The notes under the pieces were generated by a model that was not told where the DNA came from, made no database searches, and saw only the letters and a program-made list of their open reading frames with translations. Shown piece by piece: positions 19,180 to 31,775 of a stretch of DNA of 64,000 bases. Made by a program: the position numbers and the translations under genes. Where the stretch lies: contig OX457062.1 in assembly GCA_949752795.1 (NCBI GenBank), positions 96,957,777 to 97,021,776 of the forward strand. Direction: 5' to 3'. Numbering within the stretch: the first letter of the stretch is position 1; every line of letters begins with the position of its first letter. The DNA comes from Hyperoodon ampullatus (taxonomy: Eukaryota; Chordata; Mammalia; Artiodactyla; Ziphiidae).

Positions 19180-19363
19180 ATATTAAGGTCTAACTGAAGT
19201 TCTAGCTCTTCCATGAGACCTCCCCTGATCTCTTTAGCTAGAAGTAATCTCTCCTTCCTCGGACATGTAGCATTTATTTACTAACACCTGTAGTAGTATT
19301 TACAGATTGGTCTGTGGTTATTTATGCAGATGTTTTGCAAGCTTGAGAAGAGAGGGCATACCA
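19180..19363 (+). mobile_element. L2 3' region, left part
   Basis: TCTAACTGAAGTTCTAGCTC, TTCCATGAGACCTCCCCTGA and TCTTTAGCTAGAAGTAATCT match the '...gaggccttccctgacc...' L2 region. AGCTTGAGAAGAGAGGGC precedes the nested MIR. Confidence 0.7.
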
Positions 19364-19458
19364 TGCCATATCAAAGTCACATATTAAGTTAGTGATGGAA
19401 CCAGGATTTGAACCTAAGCAATCTCATGCTCTTAATCACTACACAGCACTGCTTCCCA
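19364..19458 (-). mobile_element. MIR fragment nested in L2
   Basis: Reversed MIR: AAAGTCACATATTAAGTTAG, TGATGGAACCAGGATTTGAA, CTCATGCTCTTAATCACTAC. L2 sequence lies on both sides. Confidence 0.75.
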
Positions 19459-19512
19459 TAGTAGGTGCTCAGTGAGTATTTGAATGAATGAATGAATGAA
19501 TGAATGAATGAG
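19459..19512 (+). mobile_element. L2 3' terminus with (TGAA)n end
   Basis: CATAGTAGGTGCTCAGTGAG then ATTTGAATGAATGAATGAATG. L2 elements characteristically end in GAAT/TGAA repeats, so this is the true 3' end of the split copy. Confidence 0.85.
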
Positions 19513-19739
19513 TAAGCCAGGCTTTGGAAAAGGGGCCCATCAGCTGTGTTTCAAGATTGTAAGGTACTTTCCTTATCACGTTTTTGAAGTTGACATTTAT
19601 CTAGCCATGTAAGAAGTTCTAAATGACAAAGAACAGTTAGCAAGAGTTCAGGTGGGTTGAGGGAGTGGTGGAGATGAGTGTATGGGGAGATGCAGGATTT
19701 TATGTATAGCCAAGAAGAGTCAGTGCTAGGCTAGAAACC

Positions 19740-20000
19740 GCTGCTTTCCTCGTGGAGGGAGAATAGTGGTGAATCCAGGCTTTGGAGTCTGAAGACCTGT
19801 ATGGGAGTTTCAGCTTCCTAATTTATTAGTTTAGCAAGTTTCTTAACTGTTCTAAACCTCAGTTTTCTCCTCTGTAAAATAACAGTGGGTACTTCATTAG
19901 TGTCTTTGGGAGAATTAAACCAGATAATCATTGGAAAGCACTTAGCATGGTGCCCAGTACATATTAAGTGCTCAACTGATGTTACTTATAGAACAGGAAG
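19740..20000 (+). mobile_element. MIR, nearly full length
   Basis: GAATCCAGGCTTTGGAGTCT, GTTTAGCAAGTTTCTTAACT, CCTCAGTTTTCTCCTCTGTA, GTGCCCAGTACATATTAAGT, GCTCAACTGATGTTACTTAT in forward MIR order. Confidence 0.9.
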
Positions 20001-21545
20001 TTTTATTTAATGTAAAACTAGCTGCTTCTCTCTTTGAAAAAAAATATGCCCTTTGAACTTAGACCTTCAGATTTCAGTGAAAGTATTAAATAAATCTGTT
20101 TTTTATGATACTCTTTTTTTTTTTCTTTTCCTCTACTTCACATTATTTTATTTTCTAATTTGGGGAAGATAGTAGTCCAACATTTAGGTTGTTTGTTCTC
20201 TATTTCATGGCAAATAAGTGAGCACTAGATTAGGAGCTCAAAGCACTAGGTTCCAACATTTTTCTTATTCAGTAAGTTCACTTTTTGTAGGAAATGTTGG
20301 CTGTGTTACTCAGTTTGTGGCTCTAGCCATTGATCAGAGATTTTTGCTGCTTTCATCGCCTCTTTTGATAAACATAAAAATCTTATGCCTTATCGCCTTT
20401 TGTAGTATTTTGAAATAGTTACAAAATTGTCTTATTTTTAAAATAAAAATACTCTCTTAAAATAAAAATTATCAAAATTAAACTATTATCTGAGAAGAGG
20501 AAACATTTCTATTTATGATATGCAGTAGGACTTCTAGTGTACATTGCACCTACAAACATACATTAATGGCAAGCCTGTCTTAAACTGAGTTTGTTCTGAA
20601 TATTTTCTCATTTTTGAGCTTTATTTTTGGTGTTTGTAATATGAAGACAATGGGTATCTTTTTATTGATCAAATAAGGTTTATTTTATTAATTATGCTTT
20701 TTCTTTTAAACTGCACCCTCAAGAGTCACCTTCCTGTGCTGAGAATTGCTGTAGTCTCGATGTAGAGCTGAGGTGATTCTGATCTGAGAGATTCTGCGTG
20801 AATGTGTGGGATATTTCAAAGAATCTTAGCTTTGATTCACGTATAGGGAAGAAATATGAGATTATTAGGAGTGGAGATAAGAGGATAAAGAGAAGAGGAG
20901 CGCAGAGTCATTGCAAATAAAGAATCTTGTAATTTATTCTAGGCTGGAGCCAGGGGTGTGTTGGTTTGTCTGTAAATTGTTGAAGTTAGTATTCTGTGAA
21001 ATTTTCTTTGCATGGTTCTTTGTTTAGTTGAGCAGGTTCAGATGAGGCTGAGAGAACAGGAAGATTGTGCTTGGAAGGGGGAAAAGGTTGTCTTTAGGCC
21101 ACGTTAGTTCAATCATTTTATAAGAAGAGTCCCCAGGAGGATGTTTCTGTTTTTAAAAATATTGTCTGATATGTAAATTCACATATCTGGTGTAAATTAT
21201 TCTGGCTAAGGTTTCTGCTTTCTTTTGATTCAGAAATAAGACAAAACAGATCTCGACCACAGAACACACAACAAAAAAAAGAAATCATAAAACATTAGAA
21301 CTTCTTAAGTGGTATGATTTCTTGATGCATTCAGCATTTGAAAAACCACGTGAAAACAGAGGAAAGGTATTTAGCATAGGAATTAACTTGTTTCTTGGCA
21401 AGGAGACGAGGCAGCATTTGAACCACTGGCTCTGTGGTGGTTCTTTTGTTGTGCATGTTTTTTTTGTTTGTTTTTGCTTGATTGTCGTCTTTTTTTTTTT
21501 TTTTACAAGTGATATTTATCTAATTTTATTTTTATTTTTAAATTT
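20001..21545. other. Unique A/T-rich stretch, no gene seen
   Basis: Contains T runs (20107-20124, 21489-21505). No exon or known repeat recognised. Confidence 0.45.
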
Positions 21546-21549
21546 TTAA

Positions 21550-21848
21550 ATTTTTTTACATCTTTATTGGAGTATAATTGCTTTACAATGGTGTGTTAGT
21601 TTCTGCTTTATAACAAAGTGAATCGGTTATACATATACATATGTTCCCATATCTCTTCCCTCTTGCATCTCCCTCCCTCCCACCCTCCCTATCCCACCCC
21701 TCTAGGTGGTCACAAAGCACCCAGTTGATCTCCCTGTGCTATGCGGCTGCTTCCCACTAGCTATCTATTTTACATTTGGTAGTGTATATATGTCCGAGAA
21801 TGGACTTGAGGATATGGGGAGGGGGAAGGGTAAGCTGTGACAAAGTGT
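21550..21848 (-). mobile_element. 5'-inverted L1 3' end (twin-priming structure)
   Basis: 21550-21795 is the L1 3'UTR on the minus strand (from the tail TTTTTTTACATCTTTATTGG to GTGTATATATGTCC). 21796-21848 switches to plus-strand L1 text, GAGAATGGACTTGAGGATAT ... GTAAGCTGTGACAAAGTG. Set against the L1 at 15.6-16.2 kb, the inverted piece matches about 15921-15972 and the minus piece matches about 15984-16230, so the two are adjacent in the parent with roughly 11 bases lost. Confidence 0.88.
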
Positions 21849-22715
21849 CATGTCTTTTATAATTTCTGCCTTCGAAGATGTCTCTTTATCTAGGGCAATT
21901 ACCCTACTGACACAGGAGGCAAGTTCAAAGAAAGCAGTTGTTTTGTTTAACCAGAACTTCATTTACAGCTGGTCCTGAGTCACTGAAATTTGTTTTACCC
22001 AGTTTAGGTCTTGATGCTTGCTTTATTATTTGGGAGTGGCAGATACCTGGAAATCAGTTATATTTCTTTTCCATCCTCATTCATGTTAGTTGCTTAACGC
22101 TGATAAAAGGTGTCAGATCCACTTCCTTCCAAGGTACCCTCCTTCATCAGTGTGAGAGGACAGGCACAGTGCGTGAGTGCCCTTCCTCGTTCTAAGAACT
22201 TATGCCCATTACCTTCCTTAAATGCTTCTTAGCCCTAGGGAAACTTTCTGTTTATTCTGGCCCAGGTGATCCATTCTCTCCTTTGAGCTCAGCCTAATTG
22301 TCTCTGAATCATGTGGCAGTTAATCTTGTTTTGCTTTGTGTTATCTCTTGTAGTTGACTTTTATTGTTAATGTTAAGTTGCTTGAGGACAAGGGCTGTTG
22401 TTGATTTATTATTCCCTATACATTTTACAGTGACTGATTTTTCCCTGGATTTACCCTGGGAAGTTTTCTTGTCTCTCAAATGGCAAGAAGATCCTTTAGA
22501 ACATTTCATAAGAACTCTCAGAATCTTTTAGACTTTTCAGGCTGTGCAGTGTTTGCCTTTGGCCTTGATAAAAGCAGTTTTCCCCCCTTCCTACAGATAC
22601 AACCAAGATTCTGGGTAAAGACCAGGCACCAGAATCTTCCTAGATTAATACTTACCTTAAGTAGTTTTTTGGTTTGGAGAGAAAATGATAGTATCCTTTA
22701 CTTAGCTTTAATTTT
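21849..22715. other. Unique stretch, no gene seen
   Basis: No repeat or exon recognised. Confidence 0.45.
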
Positions 22716-22724
22716 CACCACCAA

Positions 22725-22782
22725 ATATATATCTATATATATCTATATCTATATCTATCTATCTATATATATATATATATAT
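22725..22782 (+). repeat. (TATC)n/(TA)n microsatellite in a SINE tail
   Basis: Alternating ATATCTATATCTATCT then a run of TA units. It sits between the left target duplication and the T run of the SINE at 22785-22998, so it probably grew from the SINE tail or was the target. Confidence 0.93.
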
Positions 22783-22784
22783 TT

Positions 22785-22998
22785 TATTTTATTTATTTTT
22801 TTTTTTGCGGTACGCGGGCCTCTCACTGTTGTGGCCTCTCCCGTTGTGGAGCACAGGCTCTGGACGCGCAGGCTCAGCGGCCATGGCTCACGGGCCCAGC
22901 CACTCCGCGGCATGTGGGATCTTCCCAGACCGGGGCACGAACCTGTGTCCCCTGCATCGGCAGGCGGACTTTCAACCACTGCGCCACCAGGGAAGCCC
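22785..22998 (-). mobile_element. CHR SINE, short form
   Basis: Reversed short form, GCGGTACGCGGGCCTCTCAC to GCCACCAGGGAAGCCC. The perfect 13-bp duplication CACCACCAAATAT lies at 22716-22728 and 22999-23011. Confidence 0.97.
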
Positions 22999-23195
22999 CA
23001 CCACCAAATATTTTAAAGACAGAAATGAATGATGGACAGTACTTAGCTATGGGAGCAGGTAAACAAGCAAACATTTAAAATTAAGATCTCACATGACTAG
23101 TTAATATTGTATAAAACATGTTCTAATTTTGCTGCATTCACTCTGTAACATTAGAATTGAACGACCTGGTTGATATGGTGCTCTGAGTTTCTTTT

Positions 23196-23521
23196 TTTTT
23201 TTTTTTTTTTTTTAAAGAAGATGTTGGGGGGGGTAGGAATTTATTTATTTATTTATTTTGGCTGTGTTGGGTCTTCGTTTCTGTGCGAGGGCTTTCTCTA
23301 GTTGTGGCAAGCGGGGGCCACTCTTCATCGCGGTGCGCGGGCCTCTCACTATAGCGGCCTCTCTCGTTGCGGAGCACAGGCTCCAGACGCGCAGGCTCAG
23401 TAGTTGTGGCTCACGGGCCTAGTCGCTCTGCGGCATGTGGGATCCTCCCAGACCAGGGCTCGAACCCGTGTCCCCTGCATTAGCAGGCAGACTCTCAACC
23501 ACTGCGCCACCAGGGAAGCCC
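23196..23521 (-). mobile_element. CHR SINE, intermediate long form
   Basis: The perfect 16-bp duplication GCTCTGAGTTTCTTTT lies at 23180-23195 and 23522-23537. The reversed body has long-form end text (GGGTCTTCGTTTCTGTGCGA, CTTTCTCTAGTTGTGGCAAG) joined to short-form-like text (GCGCGGGCCTCTCACTATAG, CACAGGCTCCAGACGCGCAG). Confidence 0.97.
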
Positions 23522-23537
23522 GCTCTGAGTTTCTTTT

Positions 23538-25030
23538 AAGGGGGGATTTATTTCTTAATGAACTGGGGATTTCAAATTTAAAAGGAATCTGCATATTTTT
23601 ATATAATACCCCAACTTTCATAAGAGTTGTTTTATGTTTTTCATTGCCCTGTTGAAAGCTCTAACTGTTTTGCCAGAGTCATTTAATATATTTTCTGTGC
23701 TGACTTTGGCTTGGTGGCATGTAACAATTCTGAAGGAACTAACTGTACATTAATGTAAGTTGCCTGTGGTGGCATTGTGACAATAGATACGTCAATTTTT
23801 GTTTGGGGAGAAAAGTCTAAAATTTTACTTTAAAGGAACTATTCTGAGCTCTTGAGATGATATAGTTAGATCTTCAGTTTTTTTTTTTCTTCCCTCTAAC
23901 AAATTGTGGGGAAAACACAAACCTCGAGTTATTTCCTAAAATATTTCCCATGATGATTGCTACCTTAGGTTTCAAGGCTTTTTGTCTTCAGGAGCTCTGA
24001 CTCTTCTCTAAGTATAGTCAGAATGCTGACTCTTCTTTAAGTAGAGTCAGAGTGGGCCTTCCAAAGCTTTGAATGAGCCCATGAACCCATGAATTGTCCC
24101 CATAGCATCCATATTTCCACATTTCCTTTTGTTACGGTTATTTTTTTTGAGGACTGTTTGTAAAGTATCTCCATATCACAATATCTCAACTTTCAGGAAA
24201 ACACAACTTACATATCCTTTGTGTTTTTATGAGAAACAATTTATTACTTACATTATTATTTTTGAAAATTTTATTTCCTATTTCTATCCTGTCCAAAAAG
24301 AATGGATCTTGGATTTTAGAGAAGTACAGTTATATGCTATGCATGGGGTCATGGAAAATAATTTATTTTGACTTAATTAAAAATTTAAATTGTGGTAAAA
24401 CACACATAACATTGTTTTAATTTTTATTTTTCCCTTGTAATTTTATATTTTTTTCTTTATTGTTTCTCTTCTCTCACTGAAAACAGTTCTCTCATCTGAG
24501 CCTCACACACATTCCTTACTAGGATTATCTTGTTACTCACAGAGAGGAAAATAATTCATTGTCTTTTTTTTTCCCAGAACATTTTTTGAAATATTTTTAT
24601 TCTTTTGAAAACAGGTTCACCTGGGAGCATCCAATTTTGAGCTTGGATGAATTAGCACTGTTACTCCTATCAGATATTTTAAAAGTTGAGTGTAAGACCA
24701 CTTCTGATTGGGTTGGTTTCTCAAAGAACATTTTTATAGCCAAAATTTCTGTCCTAAGTTCTTTGACCTAGTCTGAGGTTTTGTAAATGAATTTTTATCT
24801 GGAGCCCTAATGAGTGCAAAACTGATAAATTAGTATAAATATATTTTTAAGTTTGCTGAATTTTAAAGAAAGTCAGTCTCTGTTTGAGCTCTAGGGAGCT
24901 CTAGGTTATTTTTGTGTTTTGTTTCTGTTGCACAGTATCAAAAAAAATCCTGGTTTACACAGAAGAAAAGGGTCCTTGTAAATGGTAACAATTTTTAAGA
25001 CCACCCTACCTAACAACAACAAACAACAGT
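23538..25030. other. Unique stretch, no gene seen
   Basis: Contains an inverted/tandem repeat at 23995-24052 and a short text at 24365-24420 (TTTAAATTGTGGTAAAACAC) that resembles reversed old L1 3' ends. No exon found. Confidence 0.45.
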
Positions 25031-25034
25031 GGCA

Positions 25035-25255
25035 TCTAACATTTCTGAGCACCCAAGCACTAGACTCCTGGTAAGAGCTTTATGTGTATTGATTTACACA
25101 ACAACCCAGTAATGTAGGTAGTTACTTTTATCTCTACAAATGAAAAAATTGAGGCACAGTGAGTTAAGGTAACTAATACAAAGTTTACAGATAGTGAATA
25201 CGTGGCAGAGCTAGGCTCAAATCTGGTGCCCTTAACCATTGTGCTGTGTTTGTAT
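25035..25255 (-). mobile_element. MIR, nearly full length
   Basis: Reversed MIR: GAGCACCCAAGCACTAGACT, TTACACAACAACCCAGTAAT, GAGGCACAGTGAGTTAAGGT, GTGGCAGAGCTAGGCTCAAA, CCTTAACCATTGTGCTGTG. Confidence 0.88.
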
Positions 25256-28184
25256 TGCTCTGAAAACGTTTCAGTTAATCTGCTCTAGAAGTTTTAAAAT
25301 GGATTAGCTGGAAATTCTAATTTCGTAGTAGAATCACTGATATTCCTTAATTCATACTTGTTCAATTTGGAGTGATTGTTGAGTAAGTTTCTCGGCTAAT
25401 TTAAATCTTCATTGCGTGTTTGAAAATATTATCAGAGTCATTAAAAAAAAAAGAATCCTCTTTGCCTGTCTTTGTCTTTTATTCACTCAAAAATTTAAAA
25501 CATAAATATATTTTGTTTTGTATGTTCAGTTGAAATTTTGTCTTAATTTTATCGTTGACATTATTTGCAGTTGTAAAGCTTGGTAGCATTACAATCTTGC
25601 TTGGCAGAATTATTTAAAGTATTAGCAGGATGCACCAGCTGGTGCAGCTGTGTTGTAACTGAGAGATACTAAAGGAGTTTCTTGGTAACGAAAAGTAAAA
25701 AAGGCAAGTTTTTTTTGGGAGGGGCGGGGGCTTTATTTGAACTGTTTATAATAGAACTTGGGGGGTTAGATAACTAACAAATTTCACAAATGAAAGAAGA
25801 GTTTCTGGAACTCATTATATAGTTACAAATAACTCTGTGAAGTCTGAAATTTACAGACCATGCCTTAATAAATTGATAGTTTGAATCATACTGGCATCTT
25901 CTTAACAGATCGTGCTTATCTATGGAACATGCCATTCTTACTTAAACTATATTTAGGTAATAGTTTTTATAAGAGCCACTACTTCTGCAGTTTTTCCTGT
26001 CATTGTTTTATTACCACTAGTACATATCTCATTATGTTTAAACCAACTTATTTGAGGGCATACTAAAAAGTTATCTAAATATTAATTTTTCCCTCCTATT
26101 GTGCATGTTTTACAAATAAACCCTTTGCATCATCACTTGCATGATGAGATTTTCAACATTCATGACCTTGCTAGCTAAAGTGTAGAGATTTCACATAATT
26201 TTAGCCTTTCAATTATTCAAGTATTGTAGATGCTTTTCTCTAGTTTCTTGTTTCAAATAATGGTTATAATTATATTTAAACAGTAGTGTATTCATCCAAT
26301 AAACTTCTTTACAGTGTTAGTAGTATAGGATTTAATAAGCTTTTCCTCCAGAGTGTGTACTGGTTATTCATGTTCTGTGTGATAACTTACCTTGAACAAT
26401 GCTGTGGTATTTTCATTGTTAGATTTAAATTTTGTTTGAATTCTCCCCACCCCCCAATAACCTTAAGCTTTCTTTTTATGCTCATTCTTCCCCCCTCCCC
26501 CCAACAAACTATGTCATAACTTGACAGGGATCATAAATCTATTTTGTAAGGTTTAACTTCACTAAACGTATCAAGGAGTTAAGATATATATTTTTTCTCA
26601 CTGTAGAAGGTGACCTCCATTGACAAAGAGCTCTTACCTTATTTATTGATATGAGAGTCTTTCATTTCATATACTATTATCAGTGTGTTTGATAATGGTT
26701 GAAGAATTGGTTGGTATTGGTTTCTAATACTAATTGTCAATTTGCCTTGAGCCTGACCAATCTTGTTATATTCATTATTAGATATTTTTCTTAAATCTCA
26801 GAATTCTAATCATATTTTGATATGGTTCATTGATATTGTTCATTAATCATTTTACCTTACCACAAACATTAAGTTATTGAAGAAGTATTGAAAGCTTATG
26901 ATAATACTATTATAAATATAAAAGTAGGGCAAGAAGGACCCAAACTTTCACGTTACAGGTTCACTTATTTTGTGACAGTCATGCTATGTCTTCTAGAGCA
27001 TGTGCTGAGGCAGTGTTGCCTGACAATTAATGGAGTGCAGCATATGTGTGTGCTTGTACCATTTTACATAAGTGGATATGCACAGTCCTGAGTAAGAAGA
27101 AGAATAAGAACAAACGCCAGTGCACAACTACAGTCTTTCTAGTCAAGGGCATATCTTAAAGTTAATTTCACATTCAGCAAATGGACAGAAATGGCTGGAG
27201 AAGCCTTATTTTGAGTCCTGCACAAAAGCAAGTTAACCTGGTAGGTGAAATTGCCTGGAGCTTGTCTCCGTTTTATTAAAATTGGCATATAACACATCTG
27301 TGTGCATCTGTGTTATTGAAGTCTTAAAAATAGTTACAGTTTATTTAATAAATGAAAGTAATGTAAATGTTTGCTAAAGTCCTCGTATTTTTTGGATATT
27401 ATTTTGAAAACCACTCTCCTTAGATAACTAGTTCTAAGCCTAGTCATTGTCTAAATTCACAGAGGATAGGGTCTTCACTAATGAGGCAGAATTTCCTCCC
27501 TGAGTTAACTTGACTTAGAATGTATTTGTGTTGGGAGAAATTGCATTATTATTGATATTATCAGCCAGAGCATGGGTTTTGGCTGTACAGATAGTTAATT
27601 ATTTAAAAATGACTAAAGAGATGAATTCTTTAAACTTGTGCCTTATTTCTCATCGCAGGAAATAAGGTTCTTTCTTGTAAAACAGTGTTAAGGGATGTTA
27701 GTAAAAATGTATTGCTGCACTCAGCAATACTGGGCATGGATGGGAACTGTCCTCCTATAGGCAGGAAATTGTTTAGCATCTGTTATCAGGAGTTTGAATT
27801 CATATAAGACTGTTATGCTGAAGTTCTCCATTAAGTGGGTCAACCAGAGTAGTGTTGGCACAGGAGTTTCCTCCTGTTTAGGTATAGGATTTTAATTTAT
27901 TAATAGTGTTGAGGATATTCTTTATCATCTGCAGAATTAAAAAATATTCATCAGATATGATAAAAGATTGCTTTATGAGTAACTGAAATCTCAATTATAT
28001 ATTTATTGGTACGTGAGAAGTATGGAATATTTAATCATTAAAAGGCCCTCTATAGGCCTTGAAGTATCTACATTCTCCATATTAATGCTTCTTTTATTAA
28101 TATCAATGGTAAGATATTCTATATGGTGAATACTAGTGGTAAATGAATCTTCATTATATACCCTATGATTTAAAAAAATATGTG
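25256..28184. other. Long unique A/T-rich stretch, no gene seen
   Basis: About 2.9 kb without a recognisable repeat or exon, the longest such interval here. It contains a perfect 14-bp palindrome, GCACCAGCTGGTGC, at 25632-25645 and C-runs near 26448-26455 and 26491-26502. No open frame shows protein-like composition. Confidence 0.45.
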
Positions 28185-28600
28185 GATTATAGCCCCAAGC
28201 TTGAAACAACCAACAGATAACTAAGTAGTGGCATATTCATACAAATAATTTTTTATGATTTCAGTGAAAGAAATTTAAAAAGATAAACTTGAAATGAATC
28301 TCAAAAACATTATGTTGAATAAAAGAATTCAGGCACAATAGGCTATATGTTATATGATTCCATTTATCTGAATAGTAGAACAGGTAAAACTAAGTGATGG
28401 TTATGGAAATCAGAATAGTGATTGTCTCTAGGTGGATGGATGGAATTGAGTAGAAAAGGGGAGGGAACTTTCTGGAAGAAGTATCCTAGATCTTGATTGG
28501 AGTGATAGTTACAGGGGTGCATACATTTGTCAAAAGTCATCAAATGGTACGCTAATATGTGTGTTTCATTGTGTGTAATTATACCTCAATAAAAACCATT
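28185..28600 (+). mobile_element. Old L1 3' end
   Basis: AAACTTGAAATGAATCTCAA, AACATTATGTTGAATAAAAG, ATATGTTATATGATTCCATT, GTGATTGTCTCTAGGTGGAT, GTAATTATACCTCAATAAAA: the L1M-type ORF2 end and 3'UTR, diverged. Confidence 0.8.
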
Positions 28601-28639
28601 TGGAATAGAAATCCTTCTAACGTGAATAATAGTGGTAGT

Positions 28640-28825
28640 GGAGCAGTAATAATAGAAATGACTAATAATTGTTGAGCTCTTAGTACCAGACAACAACCCA
28701 ATGAGGTGTGTTTTATTAGCTCCATTTTACATATAAGGAAACTGGGTCTTAGTGAATATAAGTAACTTGTCTAAGGTTACAGAGCCAGTACATGCTTCAG
28801 TCTAAAGATCTGTTTGACTTATGAG
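28640..28825 (-). mobile_element. MIR fragment
   Basis: Reversed MIR: AATTGTTGAGCTCTTAGTAC, CAACAACCCAATGAGGTGTG, CCATTTTACATATAAGGAAA, AGTAACTTGTCTAAGGTTAC. Confidence 0.85.
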
Positions 28826-29694
28826 CTTAATAGTGACACTTTCCTGAATGTGTATGTTTAATGTATTTAATATTTTCTTTTTTTTTAAACAGAACATATG
28901 AGTATAATTTAAATTTATTTGATAACTTAGGGTCATCACCATGAACATTATTTTTTGTGCCGAAGTATATAGGGTTCTTTCCCATGAACTGAATGAACTA
29001 AATGTTTTGTTGAATTCTGTTTTGTAATACTTCTCTCTCTTCCGTCACTGCTACTGTAACGGATTTTTTTCTCTCCTGGTTCCTCTTTCTACTTTTTTCC
29101 CCTTTTAATATGCTGTGGGCTGGAAACCAGGAGAGAAATGTAATAATGATTTTTATATAAAATAAGATTTTAGTAAGGACCCGAGAGACCCTTCTCTTCA
29201 ACATAATGCATGAGCTTTGGTTGCATGAACCTTTTGATTTTCTTTTTGGTTGCTCAAAGCCATGTTTCCCTGCCCCCTTCTCTCTTTTGAATTTACCTTC
29301 TGGGTTTTGGTTGTGTTCTAGTTAGAAGTAAAAAGAAACTGGGGGAGTAGAAACAGCTTTTTTTTTTTTTTTTGATGACTAACAACTAGTAGTTAAGCTT
29401 TAGGCCCGTTGTTTATTTAGCAAATTAGTGTGGGTCAATCGGTTCTAGGCCTAGAAGAAATCAAACTAAGAGCAAACACTCACTCACCAAATACTGGAGC
29501 TAGGGTAGGAACTTAAAACTTCTATTCTGCTTGAAATGGCAGATAGATATTTATTGCTTTCGGTTATACTGACATATACAGGGTGAGTGCTTTTATATAA
29601 AGCAACATTTCTAAGTTAGTGGCTTGAAAATAAAATCTTTGAAAAATGCTTTAATTTGTGGATTAGCCTGACTTCCAGAATAAGTAATGACTAT
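28826..29694. other. Unique stretch, no gene seen
   Basis: T run at 29360-29374. No exon or named repeat. Confidence 0.45.
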
Positions 29695-29895
29695 AAGCAG
29701 GGCAGAAACTGAGACACAGATGTAGAGAACAAACCTATGGACACCAAGGGGGGTGGTGGGGGGCAGGGGTGGTGGTGGGATGAACTGGGAGATTGGGATT
29801 GACATATATACACTAATATGTATAAAATGGATAACTAATAAGAACCTGCTGTATAAAAATAAATAAAATAAAATTTAAAAAAAATTTAAAAAAAG
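29695..29895 (+). mobile_element. L1 3'UTR, 5'-truncated, with G-rich tract
   Basis: AAGCAGGGCAGAAACTGAGA, CACAGATGTAGAGAACAAAC, a G-rich tract (29748-29779), CATATATACACTAATATGTA, AAAATGGATAACTAATAAGA, then an AAATAAAATAAAATTTAAAA tail. It differs in detail from the L1 at 16 kb, so it is another subfamily. Confidence 0.85.
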
Positions 29896-29924
29896 TTTTG
29901 CAAGGAGGACCTGACTTTGTATAC

Positions 29925-30924
<1,000 letters not shown>

Positions 30925-31608
30925 TGATATAAAGCATTTACAAAAAACCCTACAGCTAACATTATACTTAATGGTGAAAATGGAATGCTTTTCTCCTAAG
31001 ATTGGGAATAAGACAAGGATGTCTGTTCTCATTACTCTTATTCAACACAGTGCTGGAAGTTCTACCTAGTGCAATAAGGTAAGAAAAAGAAACAAAGGAA
31101 ATATAGGTCAGAAAGGAAGAAATAAAATCTCCCTATTTACTGATGTCATGATTGGCTATGTAGAAAACAATCTACTGATAAACTCCTAGAAATAATATGT
31201 GTATTAGCAAAGTCACAGGATATAAGATAAACATGCAAAAATCAGTTGCATTTCAATATACTAACAGTGTATATTGGATTGGAAGGCTCAATATAATAAA
31301 GATATCAAGTCTTCCCAAATTGACATATGAGTTTAGTACAATTCCTGTAAAACTTTCAGCAAGATTTTTTTTGTAGATATAGACAAGATTATTCTCAATA
31401 TAAAATATCTATGGAAATACAAAGGAGCTAGGATAGCAAAATATAAGAAAAAGTGGGAAGAATCATGCTACCTGATTTCAAGACTTCTTACACAGCTACA
31501 ATAATTGAGTTTGTGTGAGGGACAGACACATAGATCAATAGAAAGAATAGAGAACTCAGAGTAACAGAATAGGGACCTATACCTATATCTCCAGTGGATT
31601 TTTTTTTT
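30925..31608 (+). mobile_element. Old L1 ORF2 (reverse transcriptase region), left part
   Basis: CCTACAGCTAACATTATACT, TTGGGAATAAGACAAGGATG, TCTGTTCTCATTACTCTTAT, ATGTAGAAAACAATCTACTG, ATATACTAACAGTGTATATT follow the L1 ORF2 order from the end of the reverse transcriptase onwards. Many stops are present. It is interrupted at 31609. Confidence 0.85.
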
Positions 31609-31775
31609 AATTGAGCTGTAACTCACAAACCATAACATTTTCCCTTTTAAAGTGTACAATTCAGTGAATTTTAGTATATTCACCAAGTTGTACAACATTT
31701 ACCACTATCTAATTCCTGAACATTTTCATCACCTAAAAAAGAAACGCTGTACCTGTTAGCCATTGCCCAATTGAT
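31609..31775 (-). mobile_element. L1M 3'-end fragment inserted into the L1
   Basis: T run then AATTGAGCTGTAACTCACAA, AAAGTGTACAATTCAGTGAA and GTATATTCACCAAGTTGTAC, a reversed L1M 3' end. L1 ORF2 text flanks it on both sides in the opposite orientation. Confidence 0.75.
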
